DNA from: an uncultured Bacillota bacterium
GTDB lineage: Bacteria > Bacillota > Clostridia > Oscillospirales > Oscillospiraceae
Assembly (NCBI GenBank): GCA_947073765.1
Contig: CAMTMZ010000002.1
Span: forward strand, 62,001-126,000
Direction of reading: 5' to 3'
Length of the DNA stretch: 64,000 bases
Shown here piece by piece: positions 44,748 through 54,646 of the stretch. A program made the position numbers and the translations under genes. Numbering within the stretch: position 1 is the stretch's first letter; every line of letters starts with the position of its first letter. The notes below the pieces were generated by a model. That model was not told the DNA's origin and made no database searches. It saw only the letters and a list, made by a program, of their open reading frames with translations.

Positions 44748-46151
44748 GTGAAACGAATCTTGTCCCTCTCCCTGGCCGTCCTGCTGGGCTTGACCGGCTG
44801 TGCCGGGCCTGGTGCCGTTTCCTCCCCGCAGAGGACCGCCGTGGACGGTGCGCAGAGCGCCCCCGGCTACTGGAACCCCGCGCTGATGGCCCTGTCCCAG
44901 CCGGTATACCCGGAGTTTCCCCGGCAGCCCCAGTTCCCGGAGGAGGGGGGCGAAGGGGCCTGGGAGGCCTATCATGAAGCCTATGACAAGTATATGGATG
45001 CCCTCGCAGCCCTTCGTGGAGATGACGGCGGTATTACGGAGCTGGAGCACGCCATCCTGAACACCTTTGCCGCCAAGAGCGTCAACCTGGCGCTGGAGGG
45101 GCACGAGGGGGAGAACGCCGTTTACTCCCCTCTGTCCCTGTGGTCGGCCCTGGCCATGCTGGCCCGGTGCGCCGGCGGGGACAGCCGCCAGCAGGTGCTG
45201 GACGCAATAGGCGCGGACAGCGTGGAGACCCTCCAGGGGCAGGCGGAGCGCCTCTGGCGGGCCCTGTACACCGACGATGGCCAGAGCGCCCTGATTTTGG
45301 CCAACTCCATCTGGCTCAACCGCAATTTGCAGGGGAACTATGACCATAAAACGCTGGATATTCTGGCCCGGAAGTTCTACGCAGGAACCTACTCCGTCCC
45401 CATGGGGAGCGGGGAGGCCGACGAGGTAATCACCAACTGGGTGGGCGAGCAGACCAAGGGGCTGATCGGCGGGGACCAGCCCGTGGTCCAGACCGCCCCA
45501 GAGACCCTGGCCCTGCTGGTGTCCTCCCTGTACTACAAGGCGGCGTGGCAGGACGAGTTCAACGCTGACCGGACGGAGGAGGACATTTTCACCGGCGCCG
45601 CCGGGCAGGAGACCAAAGTGGACTTCATGCACAAGACCAAGGACGATGACTTCATCCGCCGGGACGGCTATCAGGCCGCCCGTCTGGCCACCCACCTGGG
45701 GGAGATGGTTTTTGTCCTGCCCGATGAAGGGGTTACCCCCGAGTCTCTGCTTCAGAAGGAGGATTTCCTTGCCCGCCTGGAGTTCTACGGTGACGCCGCC
45801 CTGTGGGGGGAGGTGAGGTGGTCGGTGCCCAAGTTCGACGTGAACTCCGACCTGGACCTGCTGGAGACCCTGAAGGCCATGGGGATCACTGACCTGCCCG
45901 ACTATAACAGAGCCGACCTGTCCGCCCTCACCGATCTGGACGCCTTCCTGTCCCAGGCCAAGCAGCTGGCCCGAGTAAAGGTGGACGAGGACGGGGTGGA
46001 GGCCGCCGCCGTCACCATACTGGATGTAGCCACCTGCGCTTTGCCGCCGGAGCCCACGGAGGTCTGCGTCATGGACCTGGACCGGCCGTTCCTGTTCGTC
46101 ATCCGCACCCAGGACGTGCCCCTGTTCATCGGGATTGTGAATCAGATATAA
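44748..46151 (+). CDS. Serpin family protein, predicted lipoprotein
   Basis: Lipobox LTGC; NAVYSPLSLWSALAMLARCA; reactive-loop hinge DEDGVEAAAVT; LDRPFLFVIRTQDVPLFIGIV. Confidence 0.93.
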   Translation: MKRILSLSLAVLLGLTGCAGPGAVSSPQRTAVDGAQSAPGYWNPALMALSQPVYPEFPRQPQFPEEGGEGAWEAYHEAYDKYMDALAALRGDDGGITELEHAILNTFAAKSVNLALEGHEGENAVYSPLSLWSALAMLARCAGGDSRQQVLDAIGADSVETLQGQAERLWRALYTDDGQSALILANSIWLNRNLQGNYDHKTLDILARKFYAGTYSVPMGSGEADEVITNWVGEQTKGLIGGDQPVVQTAPETLALLVSSLYYKAAWQDEFNADRTEEDIFTGAAGQETKVDFMHKTKDDDFIRRDGYQAARLATHLGEMVFVLPDEGVTPESLLQKEDFLARLEFYGDAALWGEVRWSVPKFDVNSDLDLLETLKAMGITDLPDYNRADLSALTDLDAFLSQAKQLARVKVDEDGVEAAAVTILDVATCALPPEPTEVCVMDLDRPFLFVIRTQDVPLFIGIVNQI

Positions 46152-46191
46152 AAACCCCGGCCCCCGGCAAAAAGCCGGGGGCCGGGGTTTT
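46151..46191. terminator. Bidirectional intrinsic terminator
   Basis: AAAACCCCGGCCCCCGGC-aaaaa-GCCGGGGGCCGGGGTTTT between convergent genes. Confidence 0.9.
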
Positions 46192-46193
46192 GC

Positions 46194-47954
46194 TTATTTG
46201 ATGGCCATGGTCTTGACCTCGTCCCCCAGAAGGGTGGAGAAGTCCTCTAGGGACATGGCCCCCAGGTCCTCGCCGGAGCGGCGGCGGACGGAGACGGTGC
46301 CGTTTTCCATATCCCGGTCGCCCACCACCAGCATGAAGGGGATCTTCTCCAGGGTGGCCTCCCGAATCTTCTTGCCGATCTTCTCGTTGCGGCTGTCCAC
46401 CTCAACCCGGAATCCCAGCCCGTCCAGCTTGGCGGATACCTGGCCGGCATACTCGGCGGCCCGGTCGGTAACGGGGAGGAGCTTCACCTGTACGGGTGAG
46501 AGCCAGGCGGGGAAGGCCCCGGCAAAGTGCTCGGTGATCACCCCGATGAATCGCTCGATAGAGCCCAGCACCACCCGGTGAATCATAACGGGGCGGTGCT
46601 TCTGGCCGTCCTCGCCGGTGTACTCCAGCTCAAACCGCTCAGGCAGCTGGCTGTCCAGCTGGATGGTGCCGCACTGCCAGGTGCGGCCCAGGGAGTCGGC
46701 CAGATGGAAGTCCAGCTTGGGGCCGTAGAAAGCGCCGTCTCCCTCGTTGATGACAAAGTCCTTTCCCATGTCGGTGATGGCGGCCTTGAGGATGTCCTGG
46801 TTGCGCTCCCACTCCTCCACGGTGCCGATGTGATCCTCGGGCATGGTGGACAGCTCAATGGTGTAGCTCAGGCCGAAGGTGGAGTAGACCTCGTCAAACA
46901 GCCGCACCGTCTCCTGAATCACGTCCTGCATCTGCTCACGGGTCATGAACACATGGGCGTCGTCCTGGTTGAAGCAGCGCACCCGGAACAGGCCGTGGAG
47001 GGCGCCGGACAGCTCGTGGCGGTGGACCAGGCCGATCTCCCCCACCCGCAGAGGCAGGTCTCGGTAGGAGTGGGGCTCGCTGGCGTAGACCAGCATACCG
47101 CCGGGGCAGTTCATGGGCTTGACGGCGAAGTCTACGTCGTCAATGACAGTGGTGTACATGTTGTTCTTATAGTGGTCCCAGTGGCCGGACCGCTCCCACA
47201 GCTGGCGGTTGAGCATGATGGGGGTGGAGATCTCCACGTAGCCGTACTTCTTGTGGACCTTCCGCCAGTAATCCAGAAGGATGTTTTTCAGCGTCATGCC
47301 CTTGGGGAGGAAGAAGGGGAAGCCGGGGCCCTCGTCCCGGAGCATAAACAGGCCAAGCTCCTTGCCCAGGCGGCGGTGGTCCCGCTTTTTGGCCTCCTCG
47401 ATCCGGGCCAGGTACTCGTCCAGCTCGTCTTTCTTGGGGAAGGCTATGCCGTAAATGCGCTGGAGGGTCTCGCGATTGCTGTCCCCCCGCCAGTAGGCGG
47501 CGTTGCAGGCGGTGAGCTTCAGGGCGTTGCCCTTGATCCGCCCGGTGGAGTCCAGATGGGGGCCGGCGCACAGGTCGGTGAACTCGCCCTGCTTGTAGAA
47601 GGAGATGACCGCGTCCTCGGGCAGGTCGCAAATGAGCTCCACCTTGAAGGGCTCGTCCTTCTCCTCCATGAATTTCAGCGCCTCGGGCCGGGGCAGCTCG
47701 AACCGCTCCAGCTTCAGCTTCTCCTTGCAGATTTTCCGCATCTCCCCCTCGATCTGTCCCAGGTGCTCGGGAGTAAAGGCGAAGGGGGCGTCCATGTCGT
47801 AGTACCAGCCCTCGTCGATAGAGGGGCCGATGGCCAGCTTCACCTCGGGCCACAGGCGCTTCACCGCCTGGGCCATGACGTGGGAGCAGGTGTGCCAGTA
47901 AGTGGCGCGGTACTCGGGGTTTTCAAAGGTGTACTGAATATTTTCTTCTGCCAT
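46194..47954 (-). CDS. thrS: Threonyl-tRNA synthetase (apparently TGS-less)
   Basis: HTCSHVMAQAVKRLWPEVKLAIGP, LCAGPHLDSTGRI, MNCPGGMLVYASEPHSYRDLPLR, HRVVLGSIERFIGVITEH. Confidence 0.95.
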   Translation of the reverse strand: MAEENIQYTFENPEYRATYWHTCSHVMAQAVKRLWPEVKLAIGPSIDEGWYYDMDAPFAFTPEHLGQIEGEMRKICKEKLKLERFELPRPEALKFMEEKDEPFKVELICDLPEDAVISFYKQGEFTDLCAGPHLDSTGRIKGNALKLTACNAAYWRGDSNRETLQRIYGIAFPKKDELDEYLARIEEAKKRDHRRLGKELGLFMLRDEGPGFPFFLPKGMTLKNILLDYWRKVHKKYGYVEISTPIMLNRQLWERSGHWDHYKNNMYTTVIDDVDFAVKPMNCPGGMLVYASEPHSYRDLPLRVGEIGLVHRHELSGALHGLFRVRCFNQDDAHVFMTREQMQDVIQETVRLFDEVYSTFGLSYTIELSTMPEDHIGTVEEWERNQDILKAAITDMGKDFVINEGDGAFYGPKLDFHLADSLGRTWQCGTIQLDSQLPERFELEYTGEDGQKHRPVMIHRVVLGSIERFIGVITEHFAGAFPAWLSPVQVKLLPVTDRAAEYAGQVSAKLDGLGFRVEVDSRNEKIGKKIREATLEKIPFMLVVGDRDMENGTVSVRRRSGEDLGAMSLEDFSTLLGDEVKTMAIK

Positions 47955-47983
47955 AATAGTTCCTCCTTGTATTGGGGCGGGCC

Positions 47984-48236
47984 AAATAAAAACGCTCCAC
48001 CCCTGATGAGATTCAGGGGTGAAGCGGTAAGCTCCACGGTTCCACCCTGCTTGCGGTCCACAGACCGCCGCTCGTGTCCTCAGTAACGGGAGGCCCCGGC
48101 CTGTTCCTCACAGGCGGCTCAGGAGTGGTACGGCCGCCGTGATCCGTGAGGCCCTTTCAGCGAGCGCGGGCCCCTCTCTGAACGGTACAGACGCGGTTTC
48201 TTCTCCGTCAAAGCCAATTTTGACAGTGACATGATA
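47984..48236 (-). promoter_or_regulatory. T-box leader upstream of thrS, with promoter and terminator
   Basis: Minus strand: TTGACA (48254-48259)-N17-TATCAT (48231-48236); T-box AGGGTGGAACCGTGG (48034-48048); terminator hairpin GCTTCACCCCTGA...TCAGGGGTGGAGCGTTTTTATTT. Confidence 0.93.
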
Positions 48237-48376
48237 GCACCGGGCGGGAGAAATGTCAAGACGGATTCTCAGGCCCCGGCGGTGGGAAGATTTTTCCGAA
48301 TCTTTCATGGACTTTTGGGCAAAGCTATGGTAAACTGACAAAAGAGCCATACCCATGAAATCAGGAGGTAAATTTT

Positions 48377-48997
48377 ATGGACAACAAGGTTATGTATTCT
48401 CTGAGCTACGGACTTTTCGTCCTGTCCGCCCGCCAGGGGGAGAAGGACAACGGCTGCATCACCAACACCGCCATGCAGGTGACCACCACCCCCAACCGAA
48501 TTGTCATCGCGGTGAACAAGGGCAACTACACCCACGACATGGTGGCGCAGACTGGCCGCTTTACAGTGTCTGTTCTGTCGGAGGAGGCGAAATTTGAGCT
48601 GTTCCAGCGCTTTGGCTTCCAGTCCGGCCGAGACACGGACAAGTTTGCCGGCTTTGAGGCGCACACCGGCAAAGACGCTGACGGCATCCGCTACGTGACC
48701 CAGGGTACCAACGCCTGGATGAGCTGCAAGGTGGTGTCCATGACCGATTTGGGCACCCACACACTCTTTCTGGCCGATGTGCTGGACGGAGGAGTGATCT
48801 CCTCTGTGCCCAGCGCCACCTATACCTACTACCAGGAGCATATCAAGCCAAAGCCCGGCGCCGCCCCCGCTTCCGGGGAGAAGAAGCGCTGGATATGCAA
48901 GGTGTGCGGCTACGTCTATGAGGGGGACACCCTGCCTGAGGACTATATCTGTCCGCTGTGCAAGCACCCGGCCGCCGACTTTGAGCTTCTGGCCTGA
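48377..48997 (+). CDS. Flavin reductase-rubredoxin fusion (high-molecular-weight rubredoxin)
   Basis: Flavin reductase domain (NGCITNTAMQVTTTPNRIVIAV) plus C-terminal WICKVCGYVYEGDTLPEDYICPLCKHPAADFELL. Confidence 0.93.
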   Translation: MDNKVMYSLSYGLFVLSARQGEKDNGCITNTAMQVTTTPNRIVIAVNKGNYTHDMVAQTGRFTVSVLSEEAKFELFQRFGFQSGRDTDKFAGFEAHTGKDADGIRYVTQGTNAWMSCKVVSMTDLGTHTLFLADVLDGGVISSVPSATYTYYQEHIKPKPGAAPASGEKKRWICKVCGYVYEGDTLPEDYICPLCKHPAADFELLA

Positions 48998-49118
48998 ACT
49001 ATGGAAAAAACCCGCGCCGGGGGCGAAACCTCCGGCGCGGGTTTGCGTCTGTAGAGGTGAGCGAGAAGTCCCGCCTCCCGCAGGGGGAGGGGATACATAG
49101 AGAGGAGGGGTCTCATCC

Positions 49119-49679
49119 ATGGAGGACGGGAAAATTATCGAGCTGTACTGGGCCCGGTCTCAGCAGGCCATTGCGGAGAGTGAGAAGAAATACGGGCCCT
49201 ACTGCCACACCATCGCCCGGCGGATTCTGGAGCGGGAGGAGGATGCGGAGGAGTGCGTCAACGACACCTGGCTGAGGGCGTGGAACGTGATGCCCCCCCA
49301 GCGGCCGGGGATTTTGTCCGCGTTCTTCGGCAAGGTGACCCGAAACCTGTCCCTGGACCGGTGGCGGCGGCTGCGGGCGGCGAAACGGGGGGGCAGCCAG
49401 GTGGAGATTGCCTTGCACGAGCTGGAGGACTGCCTGCCAGACCGCCGCCGTCCCGATGAAAATTTGGAGGCGGGAGAGACAGCGGCGATGATCTCCGCCT
49501 TTCTCCGGCGGCAGCCGCGGGAGGACCGGGCGCTGTTTGTCCGGCGGTATTTTCACCTGGAGCCGCTGAACGAGCTGGCGGAGCGGTTTGGGATGAGCGT
49601 GGGACAGGTGAAGAGCAGGCTCCACCGGATGCGGGGAAGGCTGAGGGAGGAGCTGGAGCGGCAGGGGGTGGCGGTGTGA
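49119..49679 (+). CDS. RNA polymerase sigma-70/ECF-type factor
   Basis: EREEDAEECVNDTWLRAWNVMPPQRPGILSAFFGKVTRNLSLDRWRR; C-terminal region-4 HTH LNELAERFGMSVGQVKSRLHRMRGRLR. Confidence 0.9.
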   Translation: MEDGKIIELYWARSQQAIAESEKKYGPYCHTIARRILEREEDAEECVNDTWLRAWNVMPPQRPGILSAFFGKVTRNLSLDRWRRLRAAKRGGSQVEIALHELEDCLPDRRRPDENLEAGETAAMISAFLRRQPREDRALFVRRYFHLEPLNELAERFGMSVGQVKSRLHRMRGRLREELERQGVAV

Positions 49680-50308
49680 ACGCGGAGCATATGCTGGACG
49701 CCATCGGCCTGCTGGATGACGACCTGGTGCGGGAGGCGGAGGAGTACCGCCGTGCGGAGCCGAGGCGTCATTACGGGACCTGGCTGAGCTGGGCGGCCAG
49801 CTTCGCGGTGGTGCTGACGCTGGGCTACGGGCTGGTCCGCTTTGGAGCGGGAAGCGGCGGCGGGGCCGCGGAAAATATGCCGGCCACCGGCGCTCCGGCC
49901 GCGAGCGCCCCGATGGATGGGACGAACCAGGCCGGAGAGGCCAGCGGAGGGGCTCCCGCCAGCCCCGGCGGCTCCGCCCCAGGGGCGTTTGGAGACGCGT
50001 CGCCCGACATGCGCGGCGAGGTGCTCAGCGTCTCCCTGAAGATGGATGAGCCGATGAACCGACTTTGGTATACCTTCCTGCACTGGTACGGTAAGGACAG
50101 GACGCTGGAGGAGCTGCCGGAGGGCTGCGTCAGCCTGGGGAAGGTGGAGCGGCTGAGCAATACCGAGCAGCCTGATGTGCCCTATACGGACAGCGAGGAG
50201 TTTGTGGGCTGCCAGGCGTGGCTGCTGAGAGAGGACCCGGTATGGAAGGAATTTAAGCTCTATGTGCAGCGGCCTGAGGGCGGCTATCTGGAGTGCCACA
50301 TGGGATAA
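49676..50308 (+). CDS. Putative sigma-associated membrane protein (anti-sigma-like), GTG start overlapping sigma stop
   Basis: One TM ([19 protein letters not shown]), low-complexity extracytoplasmic linker; GTGA coupling to the sigma gene. Confidence 0.6.
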   Translation: MNAEHMLDAIGLLDDDLVREAEEYRRAEPRRHYGTWLSWAASFAVVLTLGYGLVRFGAGSGGGAAENMPATGAPAASAPMDGTNQAGEASGGAPASPGGSAPGAFGDASPDMRGEVLSVSLKMDEPMNRLWYTFLHWYGKDRTLEELPEGCVSLGKVERLSNTEQPDVPYTDSEEFVGCQAWLLREDPVWKEFKLYVQRPEGGYLECHMG

Positions 50309-50342
50309 GCCGCAGCCCCCGGTTTTTTGCCGGGGGCCGCGC

Positions 50343-51596
50343 TTATTTGTCTTCCTCCTCCACAACACGAACCTGGATCTCCAGCACCCGGCGGTGCTCC
50401 ACCCGGGTGACGGTGACGTCCAGTCCTTCGGCGGCGAAGTGGTCCCCCTCCTCGGGCACCCGGCCCACCTGCTCCAGCACCCAGCCGGAGACGGTGGCTG
50501 CGCCGCAGGTCCCCTTGACCTGGAAGAGGTCATACATATCATCCAGGTCGGCGGAGCAGGCGATGAGGAAGCTGCCGTCAGGCTGCTTCTTAAAGGTCTC
50601 GATCACCTCATCGTGCTCATCCCATATTTCTCCCACCAGCTCTTCCAGGATGTCCTCCAGGGTACAGATGCCCTGGGTGCCGCCGTATTCGTCCACCACC
50701 ACGGCCATGTGGGCCTTGTTCTTCTGGAGGATGCGCAGCAGCTCAAAGGCTTTGGTGTTGCCGGTGGTGTAAAACACCGGGGACTTGATGTTGGAGACCA
50801 TGGTCTCCCCCTGGTAGCGGGCGGCGTAGAAGTCCTTCTCGTGAATGACGCCCACAATGTTGTCGATGGTCTCGTGATAGATGGGAATGCGGGAGTAGCC
50901 GGTTTCAGCGAAGAGGGAGGCGATCTCCTCCATGGTGCTTTCCTCCTCAGCGGCGGTGAGGTCCACTCGGGGGGTAAAGATCTCCGATACCTCCAGGTCG
51001 TTGAACTCGATGGCGTTGCGGATGAGGTCGCTCTCATGCTCGTCCAGGCCGCCCTCAGTCTGGGCCTGATCCACCATGCCCACCAGCTCCTCCTCGGTGA
51101 TGCCGTCGTCCCCCTTGGCCCGGAAGAGCCCGCTCATCAGCCTTTTCCACTGGGTGAACAGGAAGTTCAAGGGGGTGAACACCACCATGAACAGCCTGAG
51201 CAGGGGCTGGGCGAACATGGCGAAGTCCTCGGGGCGCTCCTTGGACATGCTTTTGGGGGTGATCTCACCAAAGATGAGGATGATGATGGTGAGGGCCACA
51301 GTGGCCACAGTGGGGCCGTACTGGTGAAACCACCGGGTGCACAGTACAGTGGACACGGTGGTGGCGGTGATGTTGACAATGTTGTTGCCGATGAGGATGG
51401 TGGACAGCAGCTTGTCGTACTCTCCAGCCAGCTCCAGGGTTTTGGCGGCCCGGCGGCTGCCGTTGTCCGCCCGGTTTTTCAGGCGGATGCGGTTGAGGGA
51501 GGTGTAGGCGGTCTCAGTGGCGGAGAAGTAGGCCGACATGACCACAAGAATCAGCAGGGTGATGAGCATGGCGGCGCTGGTACTGTCTAACTCCAT
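50343..51596 (-). CDS. CNNM/CBS-domain hemolysin family protein (CorC/TlyC type)
   Basis: [81 protein letters not shown]. Confidence 0.93.
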   Translation of the reverse strand: MELDSTSAAMLITLLILVVMSAYFSATETAYTSLNRIRLKNRADNGSRRAAKTLELAGEYDKLLSTILIGNNIVNITATTVSTVLCTRWFHQYGPTVATVALTIIILIFGEITPKSMSKERPEDFAMFAQPLLRLFMVVFTPLNFLFTQWKRLMSGLFRAKGDDGITEEELVGMVDQAQTEGGLDEHESDLIRNAIEFNDLEVSEIFTPRVDLTAAEEESTMEEIASLFAETGYSRIPIYHETIDNIVGVIHEKDFYAARYQGETMVSNIKSPVFYTTGNTKAFELLRILQKNKAHMAVVVDEYGGTQGICTLEDILEELVGEIWDEHDEVIETFKKQPDGSFLIACSADLDDMYDLFQVKGTCGAATVSGWVLEQVGRVPEEGDHFAAEGLDVTVTRVEHRRVLEIQVRVVEEEDK

Positions 51597-52044
51597 AAGG
51601 AAAGGATCAACTCCATTTTCGTGTAATGTTGGCGGGGCAGGGGAGAACGGTTAATATTCCCAGAGATGGGTTATATTAAGTCAGGAGTATACCACACCTG
51701 CTCCGGGATTGCAAATCTATTTTGCCGCAAGGGGGAAAGCTTCACGGTTTTTTAACAAAAAAGCCGGAAAAGGACTTGACGGCGGGGAACAGGCGTGATA
51801 TAGTAGCAGTTACCTGTGAAAGGGGCTTTTTTCTGCTGTCCGGATACGGTGTCCGGGGGGCGGACCCCTCCACCTGCATGCAGGCCACAGGGAGGCAGCA
51901 GGCCGCATCCACCGTAGCTTTTGGGCGCGCTTTCGCGCCCTTTGACGCTGGATTCGGCTGAGAGACAGGCCGTGTCCGGCGTTTTCCTGTTTCAGGGAGG
52001 CCGGAAAATGGGCTCTGTCAAATAAAAAAGGAGGTGCCGAACAA

Positions 52045-52212
52045 ATGGCAGCAAAGGCCGGCGCGCGCATCAAGATCACCCTGCGGTGCTCTGAGTGCAA
52101 GCAGAGAAACTACAATACGTTCAAAAACAAGAAGAATACCCCCGACCGTCTGGAGTTGAACAAATACTGCCCCTTCTGCAGGAAGCACACCGTTCACAAT
52201 GAGACGAAGTGA
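52045..52212 (+). CDS. rpmG: 50S ribosomal protein L33 (absent from ORF track)
   Basis: [57 protein letters not shown] aaaaaaggagg. Confidence 0.97.
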   Translation: MAAKAGARIKITLRCSECKQRNYNTFKNKKNTPDRLELNKYCPFCRKHTVHNETK

Positions 52213-52249
52213 TTTGGCGTTTAGGCTGAAATGGAAAGAAGGGTAAGTA

Positions 52250-52522
52250 ATGGCTGAGAACGAAAAGCAGGCCGTACAGGCCAAGAAGGACAGCAAAAAG
52301 GCTGAGAAGAATGACAAGCCCGGCTTTTTCGCCCGCGTGGGCAAGTGGTTCCGGGATATGAAGAGCGAGCTGAAGAAGGTCCAGTGGCCTACCAAGAAGC
52401 AGACCGTCAACAACACGCTGATCGTTATTGCCTGCGTGATCGTGGTCGGTGTCTTTATCGCCCTGTTTGACTTTGTGGCCGGAGAGGCGATCGGGCTGCT
52501 GATTAAGACCTTCAAAGGGTGA
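52250..52522 (+). CDS. secE: Preprotein translocase subunit SecE
   Basis: FRDMKSELKKVQWPTKKQTVNNTLIVIACVIVVGVFIALFDFVAG. Confidence 0.95.
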   Translation: MAENEKQAVQAKKDSKKAEKNDKPGFFARVGKWFRDMKSELKKVQWPTKKQTVNNTLIVIACVIVVGVFIALFDFVAGEAIGLLIKTFKG

Positions 52523-52527
52523 CGGGG

Positions 52528-53052
52528 ATGGCGGACAACGCAAACTGGTATGTGGTCCACACCTACTCCGGCTATGAGAACACGGTGAAGGCCACCATCG
52601 AGAAGTACGTGGAAAACCGCAACATGCATGAGCTGATTCATGAGATCAGCATCCCCCTGGAGACTGTCACCGAGATCACCGACAACGGCCCCAAGGACGT
52701 GGAGCGCAAGGTGTTCCCCGGCTATGTGCTGGTGAAGATGGTGATGAACGACGAGACCTGGCATGTGGTGCGCAACATCCGGGGCGTGACCGGCTTTTTG
52801 GGCGAGGGCAACAAGGCCATCCCCCTGAGCGAGGCCGATGTGGCCGCCCTGGGTGTGGAGAAGCGGGAGATCGTGGTCAGCTATGAGCTGGGCGACACCG
52901 TGCGCATTACGGACGGCGCCCTGGAGTCCTTCCTGGGCACCGTAGATGAGATTGACCTGGACAACGGCAAGGTGCGGGTAGTGGTGTCCATGTTCGGACG
53001 GGAGACCCCCGTGGAGCTGGAGCTGGACCAGGTGGAACCCGCGAACGCCTAA
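52528..53052 (+). CDS. nusG: Transcription termination/antitermination protein NusG
   Basis: NWYVVHTYSGYENTVKATIEKYVENR, RKVFPGYVLVKMVMNDETWHVVRNIRGVTGFLG, C-terminal KOW. Confidence 0.96.
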   Translation: MADNANWYVVHTYSGYENTVKATIEKYVENRNMHELIHEISIPLETVTEITDNGPKDVERKVFPGYVLVKMVMNDETWHVVRNIRGVTGFLGEGNKAIPLSEADVAALGVEKREIVVSYELGDTVRITDGALESFLGTVDEIDLDNGKVRVVVSMFGRETPVELELDQVEPANA

Positions 53053-53253
53053 GCGCCCAAGCCGCCGCGCGCCGCAAACACACCCGCCTGCGGGCGGACG
53101 CTTCGGAGACAAACCGCCCCCTGGGGCGGCGCTCAGGCCGGAGACGGCGAGGCGCGGCAACAACAGACAACAGCGCGGCCGAGGGCCGCACAGTGGGAGG
53201 GACAGAAATCGTCCCGCCAATCTACCACATTTTTCAAATGGAGGTGCTCTTTC

Positions 53254-53679
53254 GTGGCACAGAAAGTAACTGGATACGTAAAACTGCAGATTCCCGCCGG
53301 CAAGGCGACTCCCGCTCCCCCGGTAGGCCCCGCCCTGGGCCAGCACGGCGTGAACATCGCCGCCTTTACCAAGGAGTTCAACGAGCGGACCAAGAACGAC
53401 GTGGGCCTCATCATCCCCGTGATCATCACCGTCTACGCCGACCGCTCCTTTACCTTTATCACCAAGACCCCCCCCGCCCCCGTGCTGATCAAGAAGGCCT
53501 GCAACCTGGAGAAGGCCTCTGGTGTGCCCAACAAGAACAAGGTGGCCACTATCAGCAAGGAGGACGTGCGCAAGATCGCCGAGACCAAGATGCCCGACCT
53601 CAACGCCGCCTCCATTGAGGCAGCCATGAGCATGATCGCCGGCACTGCCCGCTCCATGGGTATCCTGGTGGGCGAGTAA
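53254..53679 (+). CDS. rplK: 50S ribosomal protein L11 (GTG start)
   Basis: [45 protein letters not shown]. Confidence 0.97.
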   Translation: MAQKVTGYVKLQIPAGKATPAPPVGPALGQHGVNIAAFTKEFNERTKNDVGLIIPVIITVYADRSFTFITKTPPAPVLIKKACNLEKASGVPNKNKVATISKEDVRKIAETKMPDLNAASIEAAMSMIAGTARSMGILVGE

Positions 53680-53692
53680 GGAGGGGACAAGA

Positions 53693-54385
53693 ATGTTTAG
53701 AGGAAAGAAATATCAGGAGAGCGCAAAGAAGATTGACAAGAACACCCTGTATGATACTGTGGACGCCATGAAGCTGGTGGTGGACACCGCCGCCGCCAAG
53801 TTTGACGAGACTGTGGAGCTCCACGTGAAGCTGGGTGTGGACTCCCGCCACGCCGACCAGCAGGTCCGCGGCGCCATTGTGCTGCCCCACGGCACCGGCA
53901 GGACGCAGCGAGTGCTGGTGTTCGCCAAGGCCGCCAAGGCAGACGAGGCCCGGGAGGCCGGCGCCGACTTTGTGGGCGAGATGGATATGGTGGAGAAGAT
54001 CCAGAAGGAGAACTGGTTCGACTTTGACGTTGTGGTGGCTACCCCCGATATGATGGGTGTGGTGGGCCGCCTGGGTAAGGTGCTGGGCCCCAAGGGCCTG
54101 ATGCCCTCCCCCAAGGCCGGCACCGTTACCATGGACGTGACCAAGGCCGTGAACGAGATCAAGGCCGGTAAGGTGGAGTACCGCCTGGACAAAACCAACA
54201 TCATCCACTGCCCCATCGGCAAGGTGTCTTTCGGCCCCGAGAAGCTCAGCGAGAACTTCTCCGCCCTGATGAGCGCCATCATCAAGGCCAAGCCCGCCGC
54301 CGCCAAGGGCCAGTATATCAAGAGCTGCACCGTGGCCGCCACTATGGGCCCCGGCGTCAAGGTCAACGGCGCTAAGCTGGTGTAA
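53693..54385 (+). CDS. rplA: 50S ribosomal protein L1
   Basis: [67 protein letters not shown]. Confidence 0.97.
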   Translation: MFRGKKYQESAKKIDKNTLYDTVDAMKLVVDTAAAKFDETVELHVKLGVDSRHADQQVRGAIVLPHGTGRTQRVLVFAKAAKADEAREAGADFVGEMDMVEKIQKENWFDFDVVVATPDMMGVVGRLGKVLGPKGLMPSPKAGTVTMDVTKAVNEIKAGKVEYRLDKTNIIHCPIGKVSFGPEKLSENFSALMSAIIKAKPAAAKGQYIKSCTVAATMGPGVKVNGAKLV

Positions 54386-54402
54386 TTTAATTCTTTGTTA
54401 TA

Positions 54403-54434
54403 AAAACTCCCCCGACTGTGGTCGGGGGAGTTTT
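54403..54434 (+). terminator. Intrinsic terminator after rplA
   Basis: AAAACTCCCCCGAC-tgtg-GTCGGGGGAGTTTT. Confidence 0.88.
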
Positions 54435-54646
54435 CGTAGATTTTATGGAACCGCTTGTTGGTATACAACACTATCTGGTTGCTTTAACATAGGGACAGTC
54501 TATCCATTGATGGAGCCACAGACCACTAGAGCCCCATTTTGATACAACCTTTTATCTTCTTCTATCTGATAAAAATGGCAACAATAACTAAATATAGTTA
54601 TTTATTCTGTTGAACAATTTCTACGGCTGAAAGGCCAAAAAGAAAT

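Noticed and set aside
46527-48086. 519-aa open frame antisense to thrS and its T-box
   Set aside because: Artefact of the complementary frame of thrS.
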